A DNA stretch of 37,142 nt, taken from positions 1 to 37,142 of the forward strand of contig QBLU01000036.1 in assembly GCA_003241875.1 (NCBI GenBank), in the 5' to 3' direction. This DNA comes from Alphaproteobacteria bacterium (GTDB lineage Bacteria; Pseudomonadota; Alphaproteobacteria; Sphingomonadales; Sphingomonadaceae). The position numbers and the translations under genes are program-made. Below, one piece after another: positions 27,168-36,023 of this stretch (within the stretch, counting starts at the first letter, position 1; each line of letters starts with the position of its first letter). The notes under the pieces are model-generated. The model saw nothing but the letters and a program-made list of their open reading frames with translations, did not search any database and had not been told where the DNA came from.

Positions 27168-28389
27168 CGCCGGCCCCCATCGCCACCGCGCGCAAGAACG
27201 TCGCCAGCGTCAGGATACTGAAGCCCGCGGCCAGCACGAACGGCGCGCCCGGCAGGTAGAACGGCGCGCCGGGGCTGGAAAAATAGGCAAAGCTGCCGGT
27301 CATCAGCGGCGGCCCCATGATCGAACTGAGGCTCTGGATGCTGCTGACGGCGCCCTGCAGTTCGCCCTGCTCCGATGGGGCCACGCCGGCCGACATCATC
27401 CCCTGCAGCGATGGAAAAACCAGGCCCTGCAGTGCGGCGACGGTGATGCCGACGTACATCATCCAGCCGGCCCCGGCGAAGGCGTAGATCAAATAGCCGG
27501 CGATACCCGAAAACGTGCCGGCGATGACGATGTTGCGGGCGCCGTATCGCGGGATCAGCCGCCGCGACAGCACGCCCTGGACGAGCGCACCGGTGACCCC
27601 GACAGCAGCCAGGCTCCAGCCGACCTGCCCCGGCGTCCAGCCGAAGCGCTCGATGCCGAAATAGCTCCAGGTCGCGTAGAGCGACTGATAGCCCATGGTC
27701 CACAGCAGCACGGTCAGCGCCAGCATCAGCACGCGCGGATGGGCAGCCCGCAGCCGCATCAGCGCGCCGGCGGGGTTGGCACGCCGCCATTCGAACGGCC
27801 GGCGGTTTTCCGGCTTCAGGCTCTCGGGCAGCACGAAATACCCATAGGCGACGTTGGCCAGCGCCAGCCCCGCCGCCAGCAGGAACGGCAGCCGCGCGTC
27901 GTATTGCGCGACGATGCCGCCCAGCGCCGGACCGATGATGAAGCCGAAACCAAACGCCATGCCGATGATGCCGAAATTGGGGGCGCGCTTTTCGGGCGGC
28001 GAGATGTCGGCGATATAGGCATAGGCCGTCGGGAAGGACGCACCCGTCACGCCCGCCACCAGCCGGGCCGCGATCAGCCAGGCAAGTGTCGGGGCAAAGG
28101 CCATCGCCAGATAATCGAGCCCGAAGGCCGCCAGGCTGGCAAGCAGCACCGGCCGCCGGCCGAACCGGTCGGACAGGCCGCCGATGATCGGGCCGCAGAG
28201 AAACTGCGTGATCGCGTAAAGGAACATGATCAGCCCTGCGACTTCGGCGGCGCCCGCCAGGCTGCGGCCGGTCAGGCGGACGATAAGGGCGGGAAATACC
28301 GGGATGACCACGCCGAAACCGATGGCGTCGATCAGCACCGTGACGAACAGGAACGCCAGCGCGCGATTGGTGGATCGGTCGGTGGTCAT
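27139..28389 (-). CDS. MFS transporter, TetA/TCR-like (drug:H+ antiporter family)
   Basis: 416 residues, about 12 transmembrane segments. Motif A between helices 2 and 3 reads GGLSDRFGRRPVLL, and the GVVIPVFP start and GPALGG (helix 5 region, motif C-like) are typical of the tetracycline-resistance-type subfamily. The family exports drugs or metabolites in exchange for protons at the inner membrane; many such chromosomal copies do not give tetracycline resistance, and I infer none. The 3' end overlaps the DUF3309 reading frame. It follows purK on the same strand with 20 bases between, so may be transcribed from the purE promoter. The start has only a weak TGGA ribosome site. Confidence 0.92.
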   Translation of the reverse strand: MTTDRSTNRALAFLFVTVLIDAIGFGVVIPVFPALIVRLTGRSLAGAAEVAGLIMFLYAITQFLCGPIIGGLSDRFGRRPVLLASLAAFGLDYLAMAFAPTLAWLIAARLVAGVTGASFPTAYAYIADISPPEKRAPNFGIIGMAFGFGFIIGPALGGIVAQYDARLPFLLAAGLALANVAYGYFVLPESLKPENRRPFEWRRANPAGALMRLRAAHPRVLMLALTVLLWTMGYQSLYATWSYFGIERFGWTPGQVGWSLAAVGVTGALVQGVLSRRLIPRYGARNIVIAGTFSGIAGYLIYAFAGAGWMMYVGITVAALQGLVFPSLQGMMSAGVAPSEQGELQGAVSSIQSLSSIMGPPLMTGSFAYFSSPGAPFYLPGAPFVLAAGFSILTLATFLRAVAMGAGATGAQAPAE

Positions 28390-28409
28390 CGGTCCAGGCT
28401 AGTGCCGCG

Positions 28410-29464
28410 TCACAGCCAGGTCACGTGCCCCATCTTGCGCCCGGGCTTGACTTCGCTCTTGCCGTAAAGGTGCAGGTGCGCGCGGCGATCAGCGAGCAGC
28501 GTGGCCCAATCGTGGACATCGTCGCCGAGCAGGTTCTTCATCAGCACCGACGGCGCCGTCAGTTCGGTGGAGCCGAGCGGCAGTCCGCACACGGCGCGAA
28601 TATGGTTTTCGAACTGCGAAGCGCGGGCGCCCTCGATCGTCCAATGGGCGCTGTTGTGAACGCGCGGTGCCATTTCGTTGAAGCGCGGCCCATCAGCCGT
28701 TGCAAAGAATTCGAGCGTCAGCACCCCGACATGGCCGAGCGCATCGGCGACCTGCCGCGCCAGTGCGGTGGCAGCGGGCGCCTGGGCGACGACCTCGGCG
28801 GGTGCCGGAACCGTCGAGGTATCGAGGATGCCGGCGACATGGCTGTTATGCGGCACATCCCAGGTGACGATCTCGCCATCGACACCGCGGGCCAGCACCA
28901 CCGAGAATTCATGGCTGAAGCAGACCCAGGCCTCGAGGATCGCCGGTTGGTCACGCATTGCCGCCCAGGCGGCATCGACATCATCTGGTGCCGTGATGCG
29001 GGCCTGGCCCTTGCCGTCATAGCCCATGCGCCGGGTCTTCAGCACGGCAGGCAGGCCGATTTCGGCAATTGCTGCCTCGAGATCGGCACAGCTGTCGACG
29101 GCGCGATAGGTGGCAGGCCGGCCGCCCAGCGCCTCGACAAAGCGCTTTTCGGCCAGCCGGTCCTGCGCGACTTCCAGGCTGTCGGCGCCGGGGTGTACCC
29201 TGACCTGCCGCGCCAGATGCCGGATGGCGGCGGTGTCGATGTTTTCGAATTCGAAGGTCACGACATCGACGGCGGCGGCAAAACGGTCGAGCGCCGCCAG
29301 ATCGTCGTAGCGGGCGCGGGTAACCGCCGCGGCGACATCGCCGGCGGGCAGTTCAGCCTCCGGCGCCAGCACATGGACGCGATAGCCCATGCTGGCCGCC
29401 GCCAGCGCCAGCATGCGGCCAAGCTGCCCGCCGCCGAGGATGCCTATCGTCTTGCCGGGTTCGA

Positions 29465-29468
<4 letters not shown>
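28410..29468 (-). CDS. purK: 5-(carboxyamino)imidazole ribonucleotide synthase (PurK)
   Basis: 352 residues, ATP-grasp enzyme converting AIR, bicarbonate and ATP to N5-CAIR in purine synthesis. Typical start [29 protein letters not shown]-binding [13 protein letters not shown], and [31 protein letters not shown] place the start at GTG 29468, which overlaps the purE stop as GTGA and immediately precedes the Rossmann-like GILGGG block; an in-frame GTG at 29522 would run deep into purE. Coupled to purE, whose product uses N5-CAIR. Confidence 0.96.
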
Positions 29469-29959
<491 letters not shown>

Positions 29960-30068
29960 CGCGGTGGCTCCCCCCAAGGCAGGAAGCGGCGGACCTTAGG
30001 GATGACGCCGCGACAGGGCAACTGCCGCGCCAGCAGGCGTCAAACTTCGAACCCGGCCGCACATGAAA

Positions 30069-30098
30069 CGGGGGCCGCGGCTGTTGCCGCGTCCCCCG
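30069..30098 (-). terminator. candidate torF terminator
   Basis: A 13-bp stem with one mismatch (CGGGGG.CGCGGC / GCCGCG.CCCCCG) and a TGTT loop, 22 bases past the torF stop. On the minus strand it is followed by TTTCATGT, a short T run, so it is an imperfect Rho-independent terminator. Confidence 0.6.
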
Positions 30099-30120
30099 GG
30101 TCACAAACGATTCAGGCTGG

Positions 30121-30948
30121 CTAGAAGGCGCCGGTGATCGAGAACACGACCTTGCCATTGGAGATCGGGTCGCCGCCGGGAATCTGGAACTTCGAGAAGT
30201 TCGGCTGCAGGCGCAGGTAGTCGAAGCTGGTGTCGCTGATGTCGGTGTCGACATAGGCGACGCCGAGCGTGACCGGGCCGGCAACGAAATCGAGACCGAT
30301 CAGCCAATCCCAATAGGAACCGGTCGGCGCGACGCTGGTGCCGTTGGGACCAAGGCCGGGATTGCCGTCCGAATAGCCGATATGGGCCTTCAGCGTCAGC
30401 GGCGTATCCTTGATGCCGAAGGTGGCATCGCCCCAGAGGTACAGATTGTCCTCCTTGTCGCCGATCCGGCTGTTGATGTCGTTCGACCAGTTGCCGAGCG
30501 CCGTCTGGTTCCAGGCATAGGCCACCGCCGCCGTCAGGCCGATCGGACCTACGGTGCCGCTCAGCTTGGCATAGGGCTCGAAGAACGAGGTCCGCGTGGC
30601 GCCGCCCGGATACTGGTAGAAGGTGCCGCCGATATCGAGGGCACCGCCACCGACCGGCAGCTTGTAGCCGGCGAACAGGTCGAGTTCGAGGTTGGGACCG
30701 CCGAAGGTGCCCCAGCCGGCAAGGTTCGATGCCCAGAAGCCGCCGTAAAGGCCCGATTCGTGGTTGAGCGTCAGGCCGCCCTGGACGGCGAGGCCGTTGT
30801 TCGACTGCGACACGCCGCGGAAGCGATAATCGGAGACCAGGCCAACACTGCCCGAAACCTTGAGCGCCGGGGTGGCCTCATCGGCGGCAAGCGCGGGCGA
30901 AGTCAGGGTGCCGGCAAGAATCGCCGCGCTGATGAAGATATGACGCAT
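30121..30948 (-). CDS. TorF-family outer-membrane beta-barrel protein (putative porin)
   Basis: 275 residues. Signal peptide MRHIFISAAILAGTLTSPALA, cleaved before ADEA. The mature start VSGSVGLVSDYRFRGVSQSNN is the family hallmark, followed by alternating short strands typical of a beta-barrel and an aromatic-rich end (GKVVFSITGAF). It lies in the outer membrane and is thought to be a porin; the solute is not known. ATG at 30948 has AGGGA 9 bases upstream. A TetR-family gene lies upstream, across a 241-bp AT-enriched region, and could regulate it. Confidence 0.93.
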   Translation of the reverse strand: MRHIFISAAILAGTLTSPALAADEATPALKVSGSVGLVSDYRFRGVSQSNNGLAVQGGLTLNHESGLYGGFWASNLAGWGTFGGPNLELDLFAGYKLPVGGGALDIGGTFYQYPGGATRTSFFEPYAKLSGTVGPIGLTAAVAYAWNQTALGNWSNDINSRIGDKEDNLYLWGDATFGIKDTPLTLKAHIGYSDGNPGLGPNGTSVAPTGSYWDWLIGLDFVAGPVTLGVAYVDTDISDTSFDYLRLQPNFSKFQIPGGDPISNGKVVFSITGAF

Positions 30949-31083
30949 GGAACATTTCCCTCTCTTTGGGGGTTGAATGTTCCTCTCCCACCTGCCGGCC
31001 GCTCCTCTCATGCAGCCTTACGGCCGCCGGGGCATTGGTCCACCAGTGCAAAAAGCCTAGGGCCGTGTTGCCCCGCTTGTATA

Positions 31084-31096
31084 GCTGCATTGCAGC
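31084..31096. promoter_or_regulatory. palindromes in the torF upstream region
   Basis: GCTGCA-T-TGCAGC (31084-31096) is a perfect odd palindrome beside TATACA-like sequence reading toward torF, and TTACGG-GTGAT-CCGTAA (31140-31156) is a second. The gap between torF and the TetR gene is clearly richer in A+T than its surroundings. Operator or promoter function is inference. Confidence 0.35.
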
Positions 31097-31189
31097 ATTT
31101 TACAGATTGTCTGGCATGCTGTTGCGCAAATGACACGATTTACGGGTGATCCGTAAGCCGCTGCATGTCCTTTTTGTCACAATCCTGCG

Positions 31190-31780
31190 CTACGCTGGTT
31201 CACCCTGGTCGAGCAGCGGGGTGATGAGCTGGTCGATCACGTGCCGCGCGGCGTCGGCCGGCAGCTTTTGTTCGAAGCGCAGCCGCGCCCAGGTATCGAG
31301 GCTGAGCAGCATGTCGAGCGCTTCGAAAATGGCGGGATTTGCAGCAAGATGCGGCGGGACCAGGACCTGCAGCCGAACGCGCAGCAGGGTGACGGCACGC
31401 TCGTGATAGGCCTGGATCGTCGGCGATTCGTGCCGATGCGCATCGGCGGCGCGCTTGAACGGCAGCAGGCGCTCATAAATGTCGACGCGCCGGTCAATGG
31501 CTTCGAAGAGCTGCGGGCGCCAGCCGACCGATTCGAACGGCGCCAACGCCGCCATGTAGACCCGGCCGAGTTGGATGGTCATCTCGGCGTAGAGACTCTC
31601 CATGTCTTTGAAGTGCCGGAAGACGCTACGCAGGCCGACCTGGGCCCGTGCCGCAACATCCTCGGCGCTCGGCGAGATCGCGCCGTCCTCGATAAGCGAC
31701 AACATGGCGCCGACAATGCGGTCGCGACTCTGTTCGGATCGACGGCGGCGACCGTCGGTCGAGGGCATGGCGCTGTTCAT
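31190..31780 (-). CDS. TetR/AcrR-family transcriptional regulator
   Basis: 196 residues from ATG 31780 (other starts: ATG 31768 or TTG 31816, which overlaps the sulfatase stop). The N-terminal helix-turn-helix reads SAEDVAARAQVGLRSVFRHFKDMESLYAEM, the usual TetR recognition helix with the RHF motif. The variable C-terminal part (about 70-196) would bind an effector and dimerise. It is the last gene of DUF4345-sulfatase-TetR, 23 bases after the sulfatase stop. The most likely targets are this operon, the divergent MBL operon or torF. Confidence 0.92.
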   Translation of the reverse strand: MNSAMPSTDGRRRRSEQSRDRIVGAMLSLIEDGAISPSAEDVAARAQVGLRSVFRHFKDMESLYAEMTIQLGRVYMAALAPFESVGWRPQLFEAIDRRVDIYERLLPFKRAADAHRHESPTIQAYHERAVTLLRVRLQVLVPPHLAANPAIFEALDMLLSLDTWARLRFEQKLPADAARHVIDQLITPLLDQGEPA

Positions 31781-31803
31781 CGGCGCCAAAGTAAACGCTT
31801 CTT

Positions 31804-33486
31804 TCAATTCGACCAATAGATATAGGGCTCGCCCGGTTTCGGCTTGGTACCGAGCGGCCTGTCGATGGCAATGGGGCTGCGGATCAGCGACTGCCAGGCC
31901 GGTGGCTGCTGCCCGGCATCGTGCGCCTTCAGCTTGGCCTGCAGGGCCGCGACGATATCGGGACGGCTGGCAGCGACATCGGTTTGCTCGGTCGGGTCGT
32001 TAGCGAGATCGTACAGGACATCTTGCCGCGGCAGGTCGAGCGACTGGAGTTTCCAGCTGCCGTCACGGACCACGCGATAGCGGCCGCTGCGCCAGAACAG
32101 TGTCTGGTGCGGCACGCCGCCGGCCTTGCCCTCCAGAAACGGCAGCACATCGACCCCATCGACCGGCCGATCGCGCGGCAACGGCGCGCCAGCAGCCGCC
32201 GACGCGGTCGCATAGATGTCGAAATGGCTGATCATCTCGGCATAGCTCGATCCCGGCGCGATGCGCCCCGGCCAGCGCATCATGAACGGCACATGGGTGC
32301 CGCCTTCGTAAAAGGTCGCCTTCCAGCCGCGAAATGGCCGGTTGACGTCGGGCAACCCGATATAATGCGCGCCGCCATTGTCGGAGGTGAAGATCACCAG
32401 CGTATTGTCGTCGAGCCCCTGCGCCTTCAATTCGGCCATCACCCGGCCGACGCCGCGATCGACCGACCGGATCATCGCCGCATAGACTCGTAGACGGTGG
32501 TCCTTGATCTGCGGCAGCGCGTCGTAATCGGCCTTCAGCGCCTGCAGCGGCGTGTGCGGGGCATTATAGGCGAGGTAAAGGAAGAACGGCCGGTTGCGAT
32601 TGGCCTTGATCGTCGTCACGGCCTGGTCGGTCAGGTAATCGGTCATGTAGCGATCCGGCGCAAAGCGCGGCGCGCCGTTATACTGGACGCTGAACGGCAG
32701 GTTCGCCCACAGGAACTTGTCGATCGGATCGAAGTCCTGCTTCGAATTGACGACGTTCGGATCATCGTCGGGCAGGAACTTCTGCCCGCCGATGATGAAG
32801 CCGAGCGATTCGTCGAAGCCCTGGTCCTCGGGCCGCATGCCCCGGGCCTCGCCGAGATGCCATTTGCCGAGGTGCAACGTGTGATAGCCGCGTGATTGCA
32901 GCTGTTCGGCGATGGTAATCTCGCTGGCCGGCACCCCCTTGGCACCGGGTTGGGCGGCGCGGCTAGCCGCCTCCTCGTCAAAGATCGCCTTGTGCTCCCA
33001 GCTGCTGGGGAATTCGGCGATGTTGCGGGCAAACATCGCGTCGGGGCGGAACAGGCTGGTCGGAAACCAGGCCGGCAGCCGGGTGTCGGTCGGCGTGAAT
33101 TCATAGCCGAATCGCGTCGGGTAACGCCCGGTCATCAGCGCGGCCCGCGATGGCGCGCAGGTGGCGTTGCCGGCATAGGCGTTGCCGAACACCACGCCGT
33201 CATGGCCGATGGCATCGATGTTGGGCGTTGCCACCCCGCCTGCGCCGGTGCCGGTCAGACTGATGTCGTTCCAGCCGAGGTCGTCGGCCATGATCAGGAT
33301 GATGTTCGGCGGCCGCTGGCCGGCCGCCGGTGTCGCAGGTCCCTGGTTCCAGGCGACGGCATGATTGGGTGCCGTCGGCCCCGCCATCCAGCCGGCGATG
33401 TGCAACTTGATGTAGTCCCGCGACGCGACGACACCGATGGCAAGCGCCGCCGTCGTGCCGAGCAGAACCATGGCCCAGGTTTTCAT
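31804..33486 (-). CDS. S1-family sulfatase (arylsulfatase-like)
   Basis: 560 residues. Formylglycine-dependent sulfatases hydrolyse sulfate esters. The activation motif C-x-P-S-R is intact as CAPSRAALMTG (C110, to be converted to formylglycine). ADDLGWNDIS (metal site), GKWHLG and FTSDNGG are further active-site blocks. The first 21 residues (MKTWAMVLLGTTAALAIGVVA) are a signal or anchor, so it acts outside the cytoplasm. No formylglycine-generating enzyme gene is in the window. ATG at 33486 has AGGGG 6-7 bases upstream and lies 33 bases after the DUF4345 stop. The substrate is not evident. Confidence 0.94.
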   Translation of the reverse strand: MKTWAMVLLGTTAALAIGVVASRDYIKLHIAGWMAGPTAPNHAVAWNQGPATPAAGQRPPNIILIMADDLGWNDISLTGTGAGGVATPNIDAIGHDGVVFGNAYAGNATCAPSRAALMTGRYPTRFGYEFTPTDTRLPAWFPTSLFRPDAMFARNIAEFPSSWEHKAIFDEEAASRAAQPGAKGVPASEITIAEQLQSRGYHTLHLGKWHLGEARGMRPEDQGFDESLGFIIGGQKFLPDDDPNVVNSKQDFDPIDKFLWANLPFSVQYNGAPRFAPDRYMTDYLTDQAVTTIKANRNRPFFLYLAYNAPHTPLQALKADYDALPQIKDHRLRVYAAMIRSVDRGVGRVMAELKAQGLDDNTLVIFTSDNGGAHYIGLPDVNRPFRGWKATFYEGGTHVPFMMRWPGRIAPGSSYAEMISHFDIYATASAAAGAPLPRDRPVDGVDVLPFLEGKAGGVPHQTLFWRSGRYRVVRDGSWKLQSLDLPRQDVLYDLANDPTEQTDVAASRPDIVAALQAKLKAHDAGQQPPAWQSLIRSPIAIDRPLGTKPKPGEPYIYWSN

Positions 33487-33519
33487 GTGCGTCCCCTATC
33501 TGCTCAGCATGGCGCCAAG

Positions 33520-33897
33520 TCAGCGTGCTGAAAAGCGCCGGTACGCCAGCAGCAACAGGCCGATCATTACTGCCTCCACCGTCATCGGCTGGATCGCCGT
33601 CGGCGCCATGCCGTCGACAGGGATCGAGATCACGCGGCCGAACAGCGCCAGGCTCAGCATGACCAGCGGCACCTGGAGCGGCCGCGCCTCGCCGCGCCAG
33701 GCGCCAACGAGCGCAAATACCGAAGCGCCGATGAAGAAGCCGGGGAAATCGGCGCGCAGCGTCGCCATGCCCTGGGTGCCGATCGGCGACAGGAAGAACG
33801 CCGCCGCCGGCTTCAGCGGCGCGACCAGGAAGGCCAGGCCGATGGCGATGTTGAACAGGCCCACCAGCCCGATGACAGCCCGCATGACGTTTCGCAC
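33520..33897 (-). CDS. DUF4345-like small membrane protein
   Basis: 125 residues with about four hydrophobic helices (VIGLVGLFNIAIGLAFLVA; FFIGASVFALVGAW; LVMLSLALFGRVIS; TVEAVMIGLLLLAYRR). The pattern LRADFPGFFIGASVFAL and FGRVISIPVDG fits DUF4345-type proteins; function unknown. The GTG at 33897 is preferred because GGGAGAGAG lies just upstream; an ATG at 33885 is the alternative. It is the first gene of the sulfatase operon. Confidence 0.78.
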   Translation of the reverse strand: MRNVMRAVIGLVGLFNIAIGLAFLVAPLKPAAAFFLSPIGTQGMATLRADFPGFFIGASVFALVGAWRGEARPLQVPLVMLSLALFGRVISIPVDGMAPTAIQPMTVEAVMIGLLLLAYRRFSAR

Positions 33898-33943
33898 GAT
33901 CTCTCTCCCAGCTTTGGCAGCAACCTAGGCGGCTTTGAAGCGC

Positions 33944-33973
33944 ATGGCAATATTTCAGCATTGTAAGTGCCAT
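33944..33973. promoter_or_regulatory. AT-enriched divergent control region with inverted repeat
   Basis: ATGGCA (33944-33949) and TGCCAT (33968-33973) are an inverted pair with 18 bases between. The region between the divergent DUF4345 and MBL genes is richer in A+T than its surroundings. A regulator-binding site is plausible, for example for the TetR protein; unproved. Confidence 0.35.
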
Positions 33974-34008
33974 AATTGCCGAGCATCATGCACGCGATTG
34001 GGGGCGGC

Positions 34009-35088
34009 ATGATGCGGATGGTCAGAAAACTGGCGTTGGGCGTGGCCGGGCTGGCGTTGGCAGCGGGCGTCGGCGTGAAGCTGTTCCAGCCCCGGCTCGG
34101 CGAACTGGCGCTGGCACGCATCGCCGGGGAGCGGGTCGGCCGCGATGTCACCGCCGGGCTTCCGGATGGCCTGCATGTCATCATCTGCGGCAGCGGCTCG
34201 CCGCTCCCTGATCCGACCCGGACCGGCCCCTGCACCATCGTCATTGCCGGCACCCATATTTACCAGGTCGACGCCGGCGAGGGCGGCACCCGCAAGCTCA
34301 ACCAGATCGGCCTGCCGATCGGCCGCATCGAGGGGCTGTTCCTCACGCATTTCCATTCCGACCATATCGACGGCCTCGGCCCGCTGATGCTGCTGCGCTG
34401 GTCGGGACGATCGAACACCGGCCCGCTGCCGATCCACGGCCCGCCAGGCGTCGAGACGGTCGTCGCCGGCTTCAACGCGGCCTATGCCCAGGACAATGGC
34501 TACCGCACCGCCCATCACGGGCCGGCAATCATGCCGCCATCGGGCGCCGGCGGCCGCGCGATGCCGTTCGCCATCGGCGCTGCGCCGGTCGTCGTCAGTG
34601 ATGCCGATGGCGTCAGGATCACCGCCTTTCCGGTCAACCACGCGCCGGTCCAGCCCGCCGTCGGCTATCGCTTCGACTACAAGGGCCGGTCGGTGGTCAT
34701 CAGCGGCGACACCGCACCGTCACCGTCGCTGGTGCGGGCGGCGAAGGGCACCGATTTGCTGGTCCATGAGGCGTTGCAACCGCGGCTGGTCAGGATTCTG
34801 ACGGCGACGCTCGCCAAGGCCGGCCAGGCCAACACCGCCCAGATCACCCGCGACATCCTCGATTATCATTCGACGCCCGAACAGGCCGCCGATGCCGCAA
34901 AGGCCGCCGGGGCCCGCGCGCTCGTCCTCAACCATATCGTGCCGCCGCTGCCGCTGGGCTTTGCCTATCCGGCTTTCCTCGGCGACGCGGCCACGCATTT
35001 TTCAGGGCCGATAACCATCGGCGAAGATGGCATGATGCTGGACCTGCCGGCCGGCAGCACTGCCATCACGACAAGGAAACTGCTCTGA
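34009..35088 (+). CDS. MBL-fold metallo-hydrolase (AtsA/RNase Z-like), membrane-anchored
   Basis: About 359 residues. Residues 6-26 are a hydrophobic N-terminal anchor or signal. The metallo-beta-lactamase core has GSGSPLPDPTRTGPCT, the motif THFHSDH (H114, H116, D118, H119), FPVNHAP, SGDTAPSP, and a late LNHIVPP histidine. The order and the PLPDPxRxGP block resemble AtsA-type arylsulfatases and RNase Z-like hydrolases, so sulfate-ester or phosphoester hydrolysis is possible but not shown. ATG at 34009 follows a G-rich ribosome site (GGGGGC); other ATGs at 33988, 34012 and 34018 are possible. Stop overlaps the next start as TGATG. Confidence 0.9.
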   Translation: MMRMVRKLALGVAGLALAAGVGVKLFQPRLGELALARIAGERVGRDVTAGLPDGLHVIICGSGSPLPDPTRTGPCTIVIAGTHIYQVDAGEGGTRKLNQIGLPIGRIEGLFLTHFHSDHIDGLGPLMLLRWSGRSNTGPLPIHGPPGVETVVAGFNAAYAQDNGYRTAHHGPAIMPPSGAGGRAMPFAIGAAPVVVSDADGVRITAFPVNHAPVQPAVGYRFDYKGRSVVISGDTAPSPSLVRAAKGTDLLVHEALQPRLVRILTATLAKAGQANTAQITRDILDYHSTPEQAADAAKAAGARALVLNHIVPPLPLGFAYPAFLGDAATHFSGPITIGEDGMMLDLPAGSTAITTRKLL

Positions 35089-36023
35089 TGAACCGCGTCC
35101 TCGCCCATACCGGGGCCCGCTATCCGATCATCCAGGCGCCGATGGGCTGGATCGCCCGATCGCAGCTCGCCAGCGCGGTCTGCAACGCCGGCGGCCTCGG
35201 CATCATCGAGACATCGTCGGGCGAAACCGCCAACTGCCAGGCCGAGATCCTGAAGATGAAGGACCTGACCGACGCGCCGTTCGGGGTCGTTTTGCCGATC
35301 CTGTTTCTCAAGGACGACGCGATCCTGCGCTTCATCTCCACGTCGGGCGTCAAGTTCGTGACGACCTCCGCCGGCAGCCCGGCCAAGTTCCTCGGCCCGC
35401 TGAAGGCCGCGGGCATCACCGTCTACCACGCCGTGCCGACCGTCGACGCGGCGCGCAAATGCGTCGAGGCCGGCATCGACGGCCTGGTTGTCGAAGGCGC
35501 CGAGGGCGGCGGCTTCAAGAACCCCGAGGAAGTCTCCACCCTCGTCCTGCTCCAGGCCATCCGCCGCATCACCGATGTGCCGCTGGTCGCCGCCGGCGGC
35601 ATCTGCGACGGCAAGGGTATGGCGGCGGCCTTCGCGCTGGGTGCCGAGGCGGTGCAGATGGGCACGCGGTTCGTCTCCGCCGCCGAAAGTCCGGTCCACG
35701 CCAACTACAAGCAGGCGATCATCGATGCCCGCGAGACCGGGACCTATGTGCTCAACAAAAAGGCCAGCCCCTGCATCCGCGCGCTGAAGACGGAACGCAC
35801 CGCGGCGATGCACGAAAGCGGCCTGATGCCGCCCGATACCTTCAAGCGCATCCTCGAGCTCTATTTCGGTGGCGACATGGAGGCCGCCGTCGGCCTCGCC
35901 GGCCAGACCGCCGGGCTGATCGACGAGGTGAAGACTGCAAGGCAGATCATCGACGAGACCGTCGCCGAGTTCCACGCCATCGCCGGCCGCATGGGCGCCC
36001 TGGCCAGCAGCGGAGGCTTCTGA
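35088..36023 (+). CDS. Nitronate monooxygenase-family flavin oxidoreductase lacking the usual catalytic His
   Basis: 311 residues, FMN-binding TIM barrel of the NMO/FabK/2-nitropropane dioxygenase family. PIIQAPMGWIARSQLASAVCNAGGLGII is the typical N-terminus; VPLVAAGGICDGKGMAAAFALGAEAVQMGTRFV is the phosphate-binding segment. Most members have E-x-GG-H-x-G at the active site; here it reads VVEGAEGGGFKNPEEV, with Phe at position 143 where His is expected. The protein may therefore not be a true nitronate monooxygenase. The start overlaps the MBL stop, and the stop overlaps the GST-like start (TGATG both times), so the three are tightly coupled. Confidence 0.9.
   Translation: MNRVLAHTGARYPIIQAPMGWIARSQLASAVCNAGGLGIIETSSGETANCQAEILKMKDLTDAPFGVVLPILFLKDDAILRFISTSGVKFVTTSAGSPAKFLGPLKAAGITVYHAVPTVDAARKCVEAGIDGLVVEGAEGGGFKNPEEVSTLVLLQAIRRITDVPLVAAGGICDGKGMAAAFALGAEAVQMGTRFVSAAESPVHANYKQAIIDARETGTYVLNKKASPCIRALKTERTAAMHESGLMPPDTFKRILELYFGGDMEAAVGLAGQTAGLIDEVKTARQIIDETVAEFHAIAGRMGALASSGGF

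Noticed and set aside
27139-28389. The MFS gene as a tetracycline resistance determinant
   Set aside because: It has only the general TetA/TCR-like motifs, no mobile context and no adjacent divergent TetR; chromosomal paralogues of this type are common.
31093-33965. CAGCATT(T/G)TA shared by the torF upstream region (31093-31102) and the MBL upstream region (33956-33965), as a possible TetR operator
   Set aside because: Ten bases with one mismatch, not palindromic, in AT-enriched DNA; too weak to call without more copies.
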